Assembly (NCBI GenBank): GCA_045636265.1
Contig: JAZTXD010000091.1
Coordinates: 1 to 32,141 of the forward strand
DNA: 32,141 bases
Direction: 5' to 3'
Source: Flemingiibacterium sp045636265
Lineage (GTDB): Bacteria; Bacillota; Clostridia; Oscillospirales; CAG-272
In this document: positions 22,752 to 31,172 of the stretch, piece by piece
Position numbering within the stretch: position 1 is the stretch's first letter
Layout of the letters: each line of letters begins with the position of its first letter
Made by a program: the position numbers and the translations under genes
Notes under the pieces: model-generated
What the model saw: only the letters and a program-made list of their open reading frames with translations
What the model was told of the DNA's origin: nothing
Databases searched by the model: none

Positions 22752-24803
22752 ATGTCAGAACAAGTAAAAAACAACTACGACGACAGCCAAATACAAGTGC
22801 TCGTGGGACTTGAAGCCGTAAGAAAGCGTCCCGGAATGTATATTGGCTCCACCTCAATACGAGGACTTCATCATCTGGTATACGAGATCGTTGACAACTC
22901 TATCGACGAGGCTCTTGCCGGATACTGTGAGAGGATCATCGTTACGCTTCATAAGGACAACTCCGTGTCGGTACGCGACAACGGACGCGGTGTCCCGGGC
23001 GGCATGCATCCCAAGAAAGGTATCCCCACGCTTGAGGTCGTGTTTACCGTGCTCCATGCAGGCGGTAAGTTCGGCGGCGAGGGATATAAGATAGCCGGCG
23101 GTCTTCACGGCGTTGGTGCGTCTGTAGTTAACGCTCTTTCCGAATGGGTAGAGGTTGAAAACTGTAACGAGGGCGTGCGCTATAGCGAGCGTTTTGAGCG
23201 CGGCAAGGTTGCAAGAGCATTCAAGTGCGAGGGCTCGTCAAACGGCGAGCACGGCCTTTACGTCCGCTTCCAGCCGGATCCCACCATATTCGAGGAAGTT
23301 GTACTTGATTATGAGATAGTAGAACGCCGTCTTCGCGAGCAGGCGTTCCTTAACGCAGGCGTTAAGATAGTGCTCCGTGACGAGCGCGGAGAGGCTGTCA
23401 GCGAAGAAGAGATAGCTGTTGAGGCTGAAGAGGCAGAGGCACCTGAGAGCACAGAGGCTGCCGCAGATTCGGCTGACGATAAGGACGAGAACGAAGCGCA
23501 GAATATTGATATAACAAAGAGATACGGTCCTGCAGAGGTAGTTCTCTGCTACGAGGGCGGTATCATGAGCTTCGTTGAGCATCTTAACAACAAGCGTCAC
23601 TACGCGATGATACATCCCGAGGTCATCTACATGAAGGTGGAGAAGGAAGATTCCATCGCCGAGGTTGCGCTTCAATATAATGACAGCTACGTGGAAACCA
23701 TCATGTCGTTTGCAAACAACATGCACACGATAGAGGGCGGTACACACGAAACCGGATTCAAGCAGGCATTAACAAGCGTGCTCAACGATTACGGTCACAA
23801 GAATAATATATTGAAGGCTGACGAAAAGCTCACGGGCGAGGACACGCGCGAGGGACTCTGTGCTATCATCAGCGTAAAGCTGACGGACGCGCAGTTTGAG
23901 AGCCAGACAAAGGCGAAGCTCGGTAACTCCGAGATGAGAACGCTTGTTGCGGGACTCATGAACGAGAAGTTAGCTGAATACTTCGAGGAGCACCCGTCCA
24001 CAGCGAAGATGATACTCGAAAAGGCAATCGCCGCGGCAAGAGCACGTGAGGCTGCAAGAAACGCACGCGACCTCACACGCCGCAAGGGTGTGTTTGAGGG
24101 AACAAGCCTTCCCGGCAAGCTTTCCGACTGCGCAGACAAGCGTGTGGAGCTCACAGAGCTGTATTTAGTCGAGGGAGATAGTGCGGGCGGTTCCGCAAAG
24201 AGCGGACGAAACAGCCGTTTCCAGGCAATACTTCCGCTTCGCGGTAAGGTATTAAACGTAGAAAAGAGCCGTCTTGACAAGATTTACTCCAACCAGTCGC
24301 TTATCCCGATAATACAGGCACTCGGATGCGGTATCGGCGAGGAGTTTGACATGGCGAAGCTTCGCTACGGCAAGATAATAATCATGGCCGATGCCGACGT
24401 TGACGGCTCGCATATCAGAATACTTCTTCTCACGTTCTTCTTCCGCCACATGAAGCAGCTTATCGAGGAAGGTCACATATTCCTCGCACAGCCGCCGCTT
24501 TACAAGATAACAAAGGGTAAGAAAAACCACTACGCATACAGCGATGCGGAGCGTGACGCGATAATCGCCGAGATAGGCGAAACGGGTACAAAGACCAGCC
24601 GCTACAGGGGTCTTGGTGAAATGGACCCCGAACAGCTCTGGGAAACCACCATGGACCCCGAACAGCGTACACTCCTCAAAGTAACAGTCGAGGACGCTAT
24701 CGCCTGCGACGAAATGTTCTCTATCCTTATGGGCGACAAGGTCGAACCCAGACGCGAGTTCATCGAGCAGAACGCGGTTTATGCTACGAATCTTGATATC
24801 TAA
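22752..24803 (+). CDS. gyrB: DNA gyrase subunit B
   Basis: ATPase subunit of gyrase. 683 residues from the ATG at 22752 (AGAGG upstream); an in-frame ATG at 22656 would start within the R4 repeat. GHKL ATPase motifs are EIVDNSIDEALAGYC, DNGRGVP and GGLHGVGASVVNALS. The TOPRIM domain has EGDSAGGSAKSGR and DADVDGSHI. It ends NAVYATNLDI as usual. Residues about 213-252 are an acidic, low-complexity insertion (EEEIAVEAEEAEAPESTE..DDKDENEAQ) at the junction of the ATPase and transducer domains, which explains the length above the usual 635-645. The gene is flanked by inverted R4 repeats. Confidence 0.97.
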   Translation: MSEQVKNNYDDSQIQVLVGLEAVRKRPGMYIGSTSIRGLHHLVYEIVDNSIDEALAGYCERIIVTLHKDNSVSVRDNGRGVPGGMHPKKGIPTLEVVFTVLHAGGKFGGEGYKIAGGLHGVGASVVNALSEWVEVENCNEGVRYSERFERGKVARAFKCEGSSNGEHGLYVRFQPDPTIFEEVVLDYEIVERRLREQAFLNAGVKIVLRDERGEAVSEEEIAVEAEEAEAPESTEAAADSADDKDENEAQNIDITKRYGPAEVVLCYEGGIMSFVEHLNNKRHYAMIHPEVIYMKVEKEDSIAEVALQYNDSYVETIMSFANNMHTIEGGTHETGFKQALTSVLNDYGHKNNILKADEKLTGEDTREGLCAIISVKLTDAQFESQTKAKLGNSEMRTLVAGLMNEKLAEYFEEHPSTAKMILEKAIAAARAREAARNARDLTRRKGVFEGTSLPGKLSDCADKRVELTELYLVEGDSAGGSAKSGRNSRFQAILPLRGKVLNVEKSRLDKIYSNQSLIPIIQALGCGIGEEFDMAKLRYGKIIIMADADVDGSHIRILLLTFFFRHMKQLIEEGHIFLAQPPLYKITKGKKNHYAYSDAERDAIIAEIGETGTKTSRYRGLGEMDPEQLWETTMDPEQRTLLKVTVEDAIACDEMFSILMGDKVEPRREFIEQNAVYATNLDI

Positions 24804-24815
24804 GGAGAACGAGGT

Positions 24816-24880
24816 CGCTTTCCCTAACGAAAGCTTGGCAAAGAACTTTATACAAGCTTTTTCTTGGGGCTAAACGCTTC
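24816..24880 (-). repeat. R4 repeat, downstream inverted arm of the pair around gyrB
   Basis: Inverted copy of 22631-22695, starting 12 bp after the gyrB stop. In this orientation it holds AAAGCTTG..CAAGCTTTTTCTT, a hairpin with a T-run, so it may serve as the gyrB terminator. Confidence 0.92.
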
Positions 24881-24905
24881 GGACTTTCCGTAAACGAAAC
24901 GAAGA

Positions 24906-24988
24906 TTTGTAGGGACAGGCGTCCCCGACTGTCCGCAACGCCTTATGCATAAATGGAAACGGACTGTCGAGGACGCCAGTCCCTACAA
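24906..24988. repeat. R3 inverted repeat, diverged copy downstream of gyrB
   Basis: Arms TTTGTAGGGACAGGCGTCC (from 24906) and GGACGCCAGTCCCTACAA (to 24988), imperfectly paired, with a 26-bp spacer as in the upstream copy. With it the order around gyrB is R3-R4-gyrB-R4-R3, mirror-symmetric. Confidence 0.85.
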
Positions 24989-25036
24989 GGATACGTTTAC
25001 AAATTATAAAACTTTCCCACACCCCCATCCCGCACT

Positions 25037-25169
25037 TGTGGAAAACTTTATTTTCCACAGCTTATATAACTTTTCCACAGCCTAAAAAAGTCAGGTAGTA
25101 TCAGCAAAAAGACCGCTATACCATAGAAATCCACACTTTTCCACACGGCACTTATCCGCCTGTGGAAAA
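25037..25169. promoter_or_regulatory. DnaA-box cluster in front of gyrA
   Basis: Five copies of TTTTCCACA, the same one-mismatch box used three times in oriC, within 133 bp: 25037-25045 (-), 25051-25059 (+), 25071-25079 (+), 25137-25145 (+) and 25161-25169 (-). A weaker AAATCCACA is at 25127 (+). The last box ends 40 bp before the gyrA ATG. No clear -35/-10 pair was found in this region, though the gyrA promoter should be here. Confidence 0.78.
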
Positions 25170-25209
25170 CTCACGCAAAGCTCAACATTATAAACATAAG
25201 AGGTTCATA

Positions 25210-27726
25210 ATGAATAAGAACGACAAAAACGAAAACATTGAGTTTCCCGAACAGAAAATAGTCGGCATCGAAATGAAGGACGAGGTCGAAAATTCGTTCA
25301 TTGCATATTCGATGAGCGTAATCATGTCCCGTGCTCTTCCGGATGTTCGCGATGGTTTAAAACCCGTACACAGACGTATTCTTTACGCTATGTATGACGA
25401 CAACTTAACAAGCGATAAGGACTTCCGTAAGTCCGCAACGACCGTCGGTAACGTGCTCGGTCGATACCATCCGCACGGTGACTCCGCCGTTTACGACACA
25501 ATGGTACGTCTTGCACAGCCCTTCTCCATGCGCTATAAGCTGGTTGAAGGTCAAGGTAACTTCGGTTCGATAGACGGAGATAAAGCCGCGGCTTACCGTT
25601 ACACCGAGGCAAGACTTGCCAAGCTCTCAAACGAGATGATGCGTGACATCGAAAAGGATGTTGTAAATTTCGTACCGAACTTCGACAACACTCACGAGGA
25701 GCCGAGCGTGCTTCCCTCAAGATTCCCAAATCTTCTTGTAAACGGCTCTATCGGTATAGCTGTCGGTATGGCTACCTATATCCCGCCGCACAACCTTGGC
25801 GAGGTTATCGACGGCACTCTCTACCTCATGGACAACCCCGACTGCGAGATAAAGGACCTCATGCAGTTTATAAAAGGTCCCGACTTCCCGACTGCGGCAA
25901 CTGTTTACGGCTCAAACGGCATTTATGAGGCGTACACCACAGGTCGCGGACACGTTATGGTTCGTGCGAAGTGTGAGGTTGACGAGGAAAATCATAAGAT
26001 AGTTGTTACCGAGCTTCCGTATCAGGTTAACAAAAAGGCGCTGGTTGAGGCTATTGCCGACCTTGTACGCGACAAGCGCATCGAGGGCATTACAAATGTT
26101 GTTGACCTTTCCGACCGCAATCACGAGGTTCTTATTGAAATCCCCTACCGTCGCGATGCAAACGGCCAGGTAATTTTAAATCAGCTTTACAAATACAGTC
26201 AGCTTCAGGACACCTGTGCTTTCAACATGTTAGCACTTGTTGACAACGTGCCGAAGATACTGAACTTAAAGCAGATTCTCCGCCACTATGTAAACCATCA
26301 GGAAGAGGTTATCACACGCCGCACTGCGTTTGACCTTGCAAAGGCAAAGCGTGAAGCGCACATCTTCGAGGGATATAAGATTGCCATTGACAATATCGAA
26401 GAGGTTATCAAGGTAATCCGCGCATCGGCTTCCGTTTCGGATGCAAAGATGCAGTTAATGAACCGCTTCGGTCTTACGGATATTCAGGCTCAGGCTATCG
26501 TTGACATGACGCTCGGACGTCTTTCCGGCATGGAGCGCCAGAAGATAGAGGAGCGCCTCATGAAGCTTTACGAAACTATCGCAGAGCTTGAGGGTATCCT
26601 CGCTGACGAAAATAAGGTTCGTGACATTATCCGCGAGGAGATGCTTGAGATCAAGGCGAAGTTCGCAGACGAGCGCCGTACCGAGCTTGTGGAAGCCGAG
26701 GACGATATCGTTTACGAGGACCTTATAGAGCGTCACGACTGCGTTATTACAATGACAAACGACGGTTACATCAAGCGTCAGCCGGCATCCACCTATTCCG
26801 CACAGAGAAGAGGCGGTAAGGGTATTATCGGTATGACCACCAAAGAGGATGACGCTATCGCAGACGTTGTTATCGCGCACAGCCATTCGCTTGTAATGAT
26901 GTTCACAAACACCGGTAAGGTGCACACCAGAAAGACATATCAGATTCCCGAGGCAGGACGTACCGCCAAGGGCTCGAACATTGTCAACATCCTCGAGCTT
27001 GCTGAGGGCGAAAAGGTTACAGCGCTTATAAGCGTTCCCGAGTTCGCGCCTAACGAGTATCTGTTTATGGTAACAAAGAACGGTGTTGTTAAGAAGACTC
27101 TCCTTTCCGACTTCGAGTATCAGAGAAGAGGCGGTAAGATAGCGATATCGCTCGACGAGGGCGACGAGCTTTCGTTCGTTAAGCACACAATGGGACAGGA
27201 TAGCATCATCATCGCAACACACACCGGTATGTCCGCACGCTTTGACGAACAGCATGTTCGCGCAATGGGCAGAACCGCACGCGGTGTTCGCGGTATCAAG
27301 CTCTCCGAGGGCGACTACGTTGTCGGATGCGCACTCGTTGATAACGAAAAGGCACTCATTACCATAACCGAAAACGGATTCGGTAAGCGCGTTAAGTTTG
27401 ACGAGTTCACCGAGCATAACCGCGGCGTAAAGGGCGTTACCTGTCACGGTATATCCGAGAAGACGGGTATGCTTGCCGGCATCGCAACCGTTGCCGAAAC
27501 TGACGATATCATGCTTATCACTAACGAGGGTATTATCATAAGAACACCCGTTTCGGGTATTCCGTTCTACAGACGTTCGGCAGGCGGCGTTATCGTAATG
27601 CGCCTTGCAGAGGGTGCTTCTATCGTAAACTTCGCTAACGTTTCGGTTGACGAAAGTGAGCTTGAGGCCGAGGTTTCGGAGGAATCTGCGGCAGTTGAAG
27701 TAACCGAACCCGAAGAGAACGCATAA
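25210..27726 (+). CDS. gyrA: DNA gyrase subunit A
   Basis: Breakage-reunion subunit. 838 residues from the ATG at 25210 (AGAGG upstream). The quinolone-resistance region reads HPHGDSAVYDTMVRLAQ, with the wild-type Ser and Asp at positions equal to E. coli 83 and 87, so no classic resistance change is present. The catalytic Tyr is in AAAYRYTEARL. The C-terminal domain starts after about residue 510 and has the GyrA box QRRGGKG, which marks gyrase rather than topo IV, plus repeated beta-pinwheel blades (GRTAKGSN, QRRGGKIAI, GRTARGVRGI, NRGVKGVTC, RRSAGGVIV). The acidic C-terminal tail (VSEESAAVEVTEPEENA) is longer than in Bacillus. It is separated from gyrB by repeats and DnaA boxes, so it is probably transcribed on its own. 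Confidence 0.97.
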   Translation: MNKNDKNENIEFPEQKIVGIEMKDEVENSFIAYSMSVIMSRALPDVRDGLKPVHRRILYAMYDDNLTSDKDFRKSATTVGNVLGRYHPHGDSAVYDTMVRLAQPFSMRYKLVEGQGNFGSIDGDKAAAYRYTEARLAKLSNEMMRDIEKDVVNFVPNFDNTHEEPSVLPSRFPNLLVNGSIGIAVGMATYIPPHNLGEVIDGTLYLMDNPDCEIKDLMQFIKGPDFPTAATVYGSNGIYEAYTTGRGHVMVRAKCEVDEENHKIVVTELPYQVNKKALVEAIADLVRDKRIEGITNVVDLSDRNHEVLIEIPYRRDANGQVILNQLYKYSQLQDTCAFNMLALVDNVPKILNLKQILRHYVNHQEEVITRRTAFDLAKAKREAHIFEGYKIAIDNIEEVIKVIRASASVSDAKMQLMNRFGLTDIQAQAIVDMTLGRLSGMERQKIEERLMKLYETIAELEGILADENKVRDIIREEMLEIKAKFADERRTELVEAEDDIVYEDLIERHDCVITMTNDGYIKRQPASTYSAQRRGGKGIIGMTTKEDDAIADVVIAHSHSLVMMFTNTGKVHTRKTYQIPEAGRTAKGSNIVNILELAEGEKVTALISVPEFAPNEYLFMVTKNGVVKKTLLSDFEYQRRGGKIAISLDEGDELSFVKHTMGQDSIIIATHTGMSARFDEQHVRAMGRTARGVRGIKLSEGDYVVGCALVDNEKALITITENGFGKRVKFDEFTEHNRGVKGVTCHGISEKTGMLAGIATVAETDDIMLITNEGIIIRTPVSGIPFYRRSAGGVIVMRLAEGASIVNFANVSVDESELEAEVSEESAAVEVTEPEENA

Positions 27727-27744
27727 AAAAATTTCAAAAAGGTA

Positions 27745-27773
27745 TTGCATTATTCATTTGTTTGGTGTATAAT
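27745..27773 (+). promoter_or_regulatory. Promoter of recA
   Basis: TTGCAT (27745-27750), a 17-bp spacer and TATAAT (27768-27773). Transcription should begin near 27780, inside or next to the LexA box. The resulting leader to the recA ATG is about 225 nt and includes a whole R1 repeat. Confidence 0.88.
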
Positions 27774-27783
27774 AGGAACATAG

Positions 27784-27797
27784 CGAATATTTGTTCG
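27784..27797. promoter_or_regulatory. LexA (SOS) operator at recA
   Basis: CGAATATTTGTTCG matches 12 of 14 positions of the Bacillus-type SOS box CGAACRNRYGTTCG. It begins 10 bp after the recA -10 box, where bound LexA would block transcription. No lexA gene is in the window. Confidence 0.82.
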
Positions 27798-27830
27798 GTA
27801 GGTATGAACGAGGATGGTGAACCGTCATAG

Positions 27831-27955
27831 AACCCTCACCCGTCACGCCTTTGGCGTGACACCCTCCCCCAAGGGAGGGCATGGCGGCTTAAATCTTACT
27901 TAATAGGCTTCCCTTGGGGGAAGCTGTCATTGCGTGAGCAATGACTGATGAGGGT
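27831..27955. repeat. R1 dispersed hairpin repeat in the recA leader
   Basis: Complete copy: AACCCTCACCC, stem GTCACGCC-TTT-GGCGTGAC, CCCTCCCCCAAGGGAGGG, spacer AAATCTTACTTAATAG, GCTTCCCTTGGGGGAAGC, stem GTCATTGC-GTGA-GCAATGAC, TGATGAGGGT. It is in inverted orientation relative to the copies at 10971 and 21683. It sits between the recA promoter and the start codon. Confidence 0.9.
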
Positions 27956-28004
27956 CTCCGTCACCCTGACCGAAACACCAATAAACGAAAGGAAACTTAC
28001 AAAA

Positions 28005-29138
28005 ATGAAAGCTAAGACCAAAGCAAAGCCGGTACCGGTGAAGATTACAAACAAAGAGGACAAGCAGAAGGCCATTGAAGGCGCGATTGGACAGATCGAG
28101 AAGAACTTCGGCAAGGGAACGATCATGCGCATGGGCGCGGCTCCCGAGATGGAAGTCAGCGCAATATCCACAGGCTCGCTCACACTTGACCTTGCACTTG
28201 GAATAGGCGGTGTGCCGCGCGGACGTATCATTGAGATATACGGTCCGGAATCCTCCGGTAAGACCACGGTTGCGCTCCACATTGTTGCGGAGGCACAGAA
28301 GAACGGCGGCGAGGCGGCTTACATAGACGTCGAGAACGCACTCGATCCCGTTTATGCAAAGGCACTTGGCGTTGATATTGACAATCTTCTCGTTTCCCAG
28401 CCGTCGAGCGGTAACCAGGCGCTTGACATTGCTGAGGCACTTATCCGCTCCGGCGCTATCGACGTCGTTGTCGTTGACTCCGTTGCGGCACTTGTAACCC
28501 AGGAGGAGATCGACGGAGATATGTCCGAGTCGCACGTGGGACGTCAGGCAAGACTTATGTCATATGCGCTCAAAAAGCTCTCCGGTGCGGCGGCAAAGGC
28601 AAACTGCGCGCTCATCTTTATAAACCAGCTCCGTGAGAAGATCGGTATATCCTACGGTAACCCCGAGGTTACATCCGGCGGACGTGCGCTCAAGTTCTAT
28701 TCGTCCGTGCGTATCGAGATACGCCGTGCGGAAGCGCTCAAGGACGGCGCCGAGGTTTACGGTAACCATGTTAAGTGTAAGATAGTTAAGAATAAAGTCG
28801 CTCCCCCCTTCAAGGTTGCGGAGTTTGATATCCTCTACGGCAAGGGAATCTCCAAATCGAGCGAGATCATCGACCTTGCTATCGAGTTTGAGTTTATCCA
28901 GAAGAGCGGCTCGTGGTTCTCCTATAACGGCCAGCGCATCGCGCAGGGTAAGGACAACGCGAGAAAGTATATCGAATCAAACGAGGAGATCATGAACGAG
29001 CTTGCTTCGAAGATAATGAGCAAAAAGGACGAGATCGAAGCTATAATGGGCGGCGATTTCGTGGATGACGATGCGGACGAGATGGATCCCGATGACGAGG
29101 CACTCGATATCTCCATTCTCGAAACGGATGACGACTGA
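28005..29138 (+). CDS. recA: Recombinase RecA
   Basis: Strand-exchange ATPase and SOS co-protease. The ATG at 28005 with AAAGGA upstream gives 377 residues; an upstream in-frame start at 27948 is inside the R1 repeat. Walker A is GPESSGKTT (80-88), the conserved MRMG block is near residue 41, and Walker B is near VVVVDSVAAL. The L2 region contains GNPEVTSGGRALKFYSS. The N-terminus has a short Lys-rich extension and the C-terminus an acidic tail (DDADEMDPDDEALDIS). recX follows after 12 bp, the usual pairing. Confidence 0.98.
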   Translation: MKAKTKAKPVPVKITNKEDKQKAIEGAIGQIEKNFGKGTIMRMGAAPEMEVSAISTGSLTLDLALGIGGVPRGRIIEIYGPESSGKTTVALHIVAEAQKNGGEAAYIDVENALDPVYAKALGVDIDNLLVSQPSSGNQALDIAEALIRSGAIDVVVVDSVAALVTQEEIDGDMSESHVGRQARLMSYALKKLSGAAAKANCALIFINQLREKIGISYGNPEVTSGGRALKFYSSVRIEIRRAEALKDGAEVYGNHVKCKIVKNKVAPPFKVAEFDILYGKGISKSSEIIDLAIEFEFIQKSGSWFSYNGQRIAQGKDNARKYIESNEEIMNELASKIMSKKDEIEAIMGGDFVDDDADEMDPDDEALDISILETDDD

Positions 29139-29150
29139 TGATCCTCTGAA

Positions 29151-29825
29151 ATGGAGCTTTCTATCAGTATAATCGCCATAGAATCGCGGCGCGGCGGCTC
29201 GGAGCGGCTTGTAACGCTCACGGTGTCAAGCGGCGAGCATAGCGAAACCGTAAAATTTGCCGTTGGGGCGAAGATGCTCCGTGAGGTCGGTGAGTTTGAT
29301 GAGGACAGGCTGCCGTGTGTTATCACGCGCGAACAGTTTGACTCGCTCGAATACGATGCGAAGCTGTGGGCGGCGGTGAAAAAGGGACTTGATATCCTGT
29401 CTTACAGCGATAATACAAGATCCGCGATGATAAAAAAGCTGCGTGAGCGCTCGTTTGATAAGTATATAGCCGAGGATGCCGCGGATTATCTTGTGGCAAA
29501 CGGCTGTATCGACGAGGCGGGCATGCTCGAGCGTCTTGTGGACAAGCTTGCAAGCGTGAAGCTTTACGGCAAAGGGCGCATCAAAACGGAGCTTTATAAA
29601 AAAGGTATCGCGAAGTCGCTTATCGACGAGCGCTTGCCGGGGCTTCTTGATGAAATTGACTTTGAAGCAAATCTGCGGCAGCTTATTGGGAAAAAGTGTG
29701 ACATTCCGAGTCTGTCTGACCGGGATTACCGCGAAAAAGTGTACGCGGCGATGTACCGTTTGGGATACGGCGTTTCTGACACGCGGGACGCAATAAAATA
29801 TATAATGGAAGAAAACGAAGAATGA
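29151..29825 (+). CDS. recX: RecA regulator RecX
   Basis: Modulates RecA filaments. 224 residues, longer than many RecX because of an N-terminal extension of about 80 residues. The helical-repeat core begins near LDILSYSDNTRSAMIKKLRE and continues DYLVANGCIDEAGML, KLYGKGRIKTELYKKGI and a C-terminal RLGYGVSDTRDAIKYIM. No strong ribosome binding site precedes the ATG, so coupling to recA is likely. The stop overlaps rimO by 4 bases. Confidence 0.92.
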   Translation: MELSISIIAIESRRGGSERLVTLTVSSGEHSETVKFAVGAKMLREVGEFDEDRLPCVITREQFDSLEYDAKLWAAVKKGLDILSYSDNTRSAMIKKLRERSFDKYIAEDAADYLVANGCIDEAGMLERLVDKLASVKLYGKGRIKTELYKKGIAKSLIDERLPGLLDEIDFEANLRQLIGKKCDIPSLSDRDYREKVYAAMYRLGYGVSDTRDAIKYIMEENEE

Positions 29826-31156
29826 CAAAGAAAACAAAAATTGGGTTTGTATCGCTTGGATGCCCCAAAAATCAGCTTGACACCGAGGTAATGCTCCACG
29901 AGCTTTACAGCGCGGGGTATGAGATCGTGTCCGAGGACATAGACGCAGACGTTATAGTTGTAAACACCTGCGGCTTTATCGAATCGGCGAAGCAGGAGGC
30001 TATCGACAACATTATCGACGTGGGTTGGCTCAAAAAGAACCGTACTCTGAAGGCTATCATCGTAACGGGATGCCTTGCGGAGCGTTACCGCGACGAGATT
30101 TTCGAGAGTTTACCTGAGGTTGACGCTATCCTTGGCGTTGGAAGTATTCACAATATCGTTAAGGCGGTGGAAGCCGTTACACGCGGCGAGAGATACTCCT
30201 CGTATGAGGACAAAAACACCGTGAAGCTTGGCGGCGAGCGTGTTATCACCACGCCGGAATATTACGCTTACCTCAAAATCGCGGAGGGCTGTGACAACTG
30301 CTGTACTTACTGCGCTATCCCCTCGATTCGCGGCTCGTTCAGAAGCCGTCCCATGGAGGATATCGTTGCCGAGGCGAAAACGCTCGAGGAGATCGGCGTA
30401 AAGGAGCTTGTCATCGTGGCGCAGGACACCTCGCGCTACGGCCTTGACCTGTATTGCGAATATAAGCTTGCCGAGCTTATCACCAAGATCACCGAGGCGA
30501 CAAATATCCCGTGGATACGCATGCTTTACTGCTATCCCGACAAGATAACGGACGAGCTTATCGACGTTTTGGCGAACAATCCGAGGGTACTGAAATACAT
30601 CGACCTGCCGATACAGCATATTTCCGATAATATGCTTCGCGCGATGAACCGCCACGGCGACGGCGCGATGATACGCGAGGTCGTGAAGAAGCTGCGTGAG
30701 CGTGTGCCGGGTATCGTTATCCGCACAACGGCGATCGTCGGCTTCCCCGGCGAGAGCGAGGAGGATTTCACCGAGCTTTGCGAGTACATCAAGGAAGCGA
30801 AGTTCGACCGATTCGGCGCGTTCACCTACTCGCGCGAGGAGGGAACGGTGTCTTACGATATGGAAGACCAGATCGACGAGCAGGTAAAGCAGGACCGATA
30901 CGATATCATCATGCGCACGCAGGGCGATATCGTGGAGGAATATAATGCGGCGGTGATCGGCAAGACTGTTACGGTGCTGTGCGAGGACTACGATCCCGTT
31001 TCCGAAACCTTCTATGGCAGAAGCGAGGCGGACGCGCCCGAGATTGACGGAAAGGTATATTTCCGCGCGAAAAAGGGAAGTGTGGCTGCCGGAGAGTTTG
31101 TAAAAGTAAAAATTACCGAAGCGCTCGACTTTGATCTTATCGGCGACAAGGTGTGA
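29822..31156 (+). CDS. rimO: Ribosomal protein S12 methylthiotransferase RimO
   Basis: Radical SAM enzyme that adds a methylthio group to an Asp of ribosomal protein S12. 444 residues. The N-terminal UPF0004 domain carries the three cysteines of the auxiliary iron-sulfur cluster (C14 in SLGCPKNQLD, C50 in VVNTCGFI, C84 in VTGCLAE). The radical SAM motif CxxxCxxC is CDNCCTYC (157-164). The C-terminal TRAM domain covers about 375-444. The SLGCPKNQLDTE start and LDLPIQH-type block (YIDLPIQHIS) favour RimO over MiaB. It overlaps recX (ATGA). Confidence 0.95.
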   Translation: MTKKTKIGFVSLGCPKNQLDTEVMLHELYSAGYEIVSEDIDADVIVVNTCGFIESAKQEAIDNIIDVGWLKKNRTLKAIIVTGCLAERYRDEIFESLPEVDAILGVGSIHNIVKAVEAVTRGERYSSYEDKNTVKLGGERVITTPEYYAYLKIAEGCDNCCTYCAIPSIRGSFRSRPMEDIVAEAKTLEEIGVKELVIVAQDTSRYGLDLYCEYKLAELITKITEATNIPWIRMLYCYPDKITDELIDVLANNPRVLKYIDLPIQHISDNMLRAMNRHGDGAMIREVVKKLRERVPGIVIRTTAIVGFPGESEEDFTELCEYIKEAKFDRFGAFTYSREEGTVSYDMEDQIDEQVKQDRYDIIMRTQGDIVEEYNAAVIGKTVTVLCEDYDPVSETFYGRSEADAPEIDGKVYFRAKKGSVAAGEFVKVKITEALDFDLIGDKV

Positions 31157-31172
31157 AAAGGAGATAAAAATT

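Noticed and set aside
25037..25169. Assigning this region as the main oriC
   Set aside because: The dnaA-dnaN gap has more boxes, including both perfect TTATCCACA sites, and a clear AT-rich element, so it is the better oriC. The gyrA cluster is reported separately.
26455..27750. 431-residue open frame on the minus strand
   Set aside because: Shadow of gyrA, whose coding is certain. Similar long antisense frames over serS (5034-6014) and rimO (30110-31249) are rejected for the same reason.
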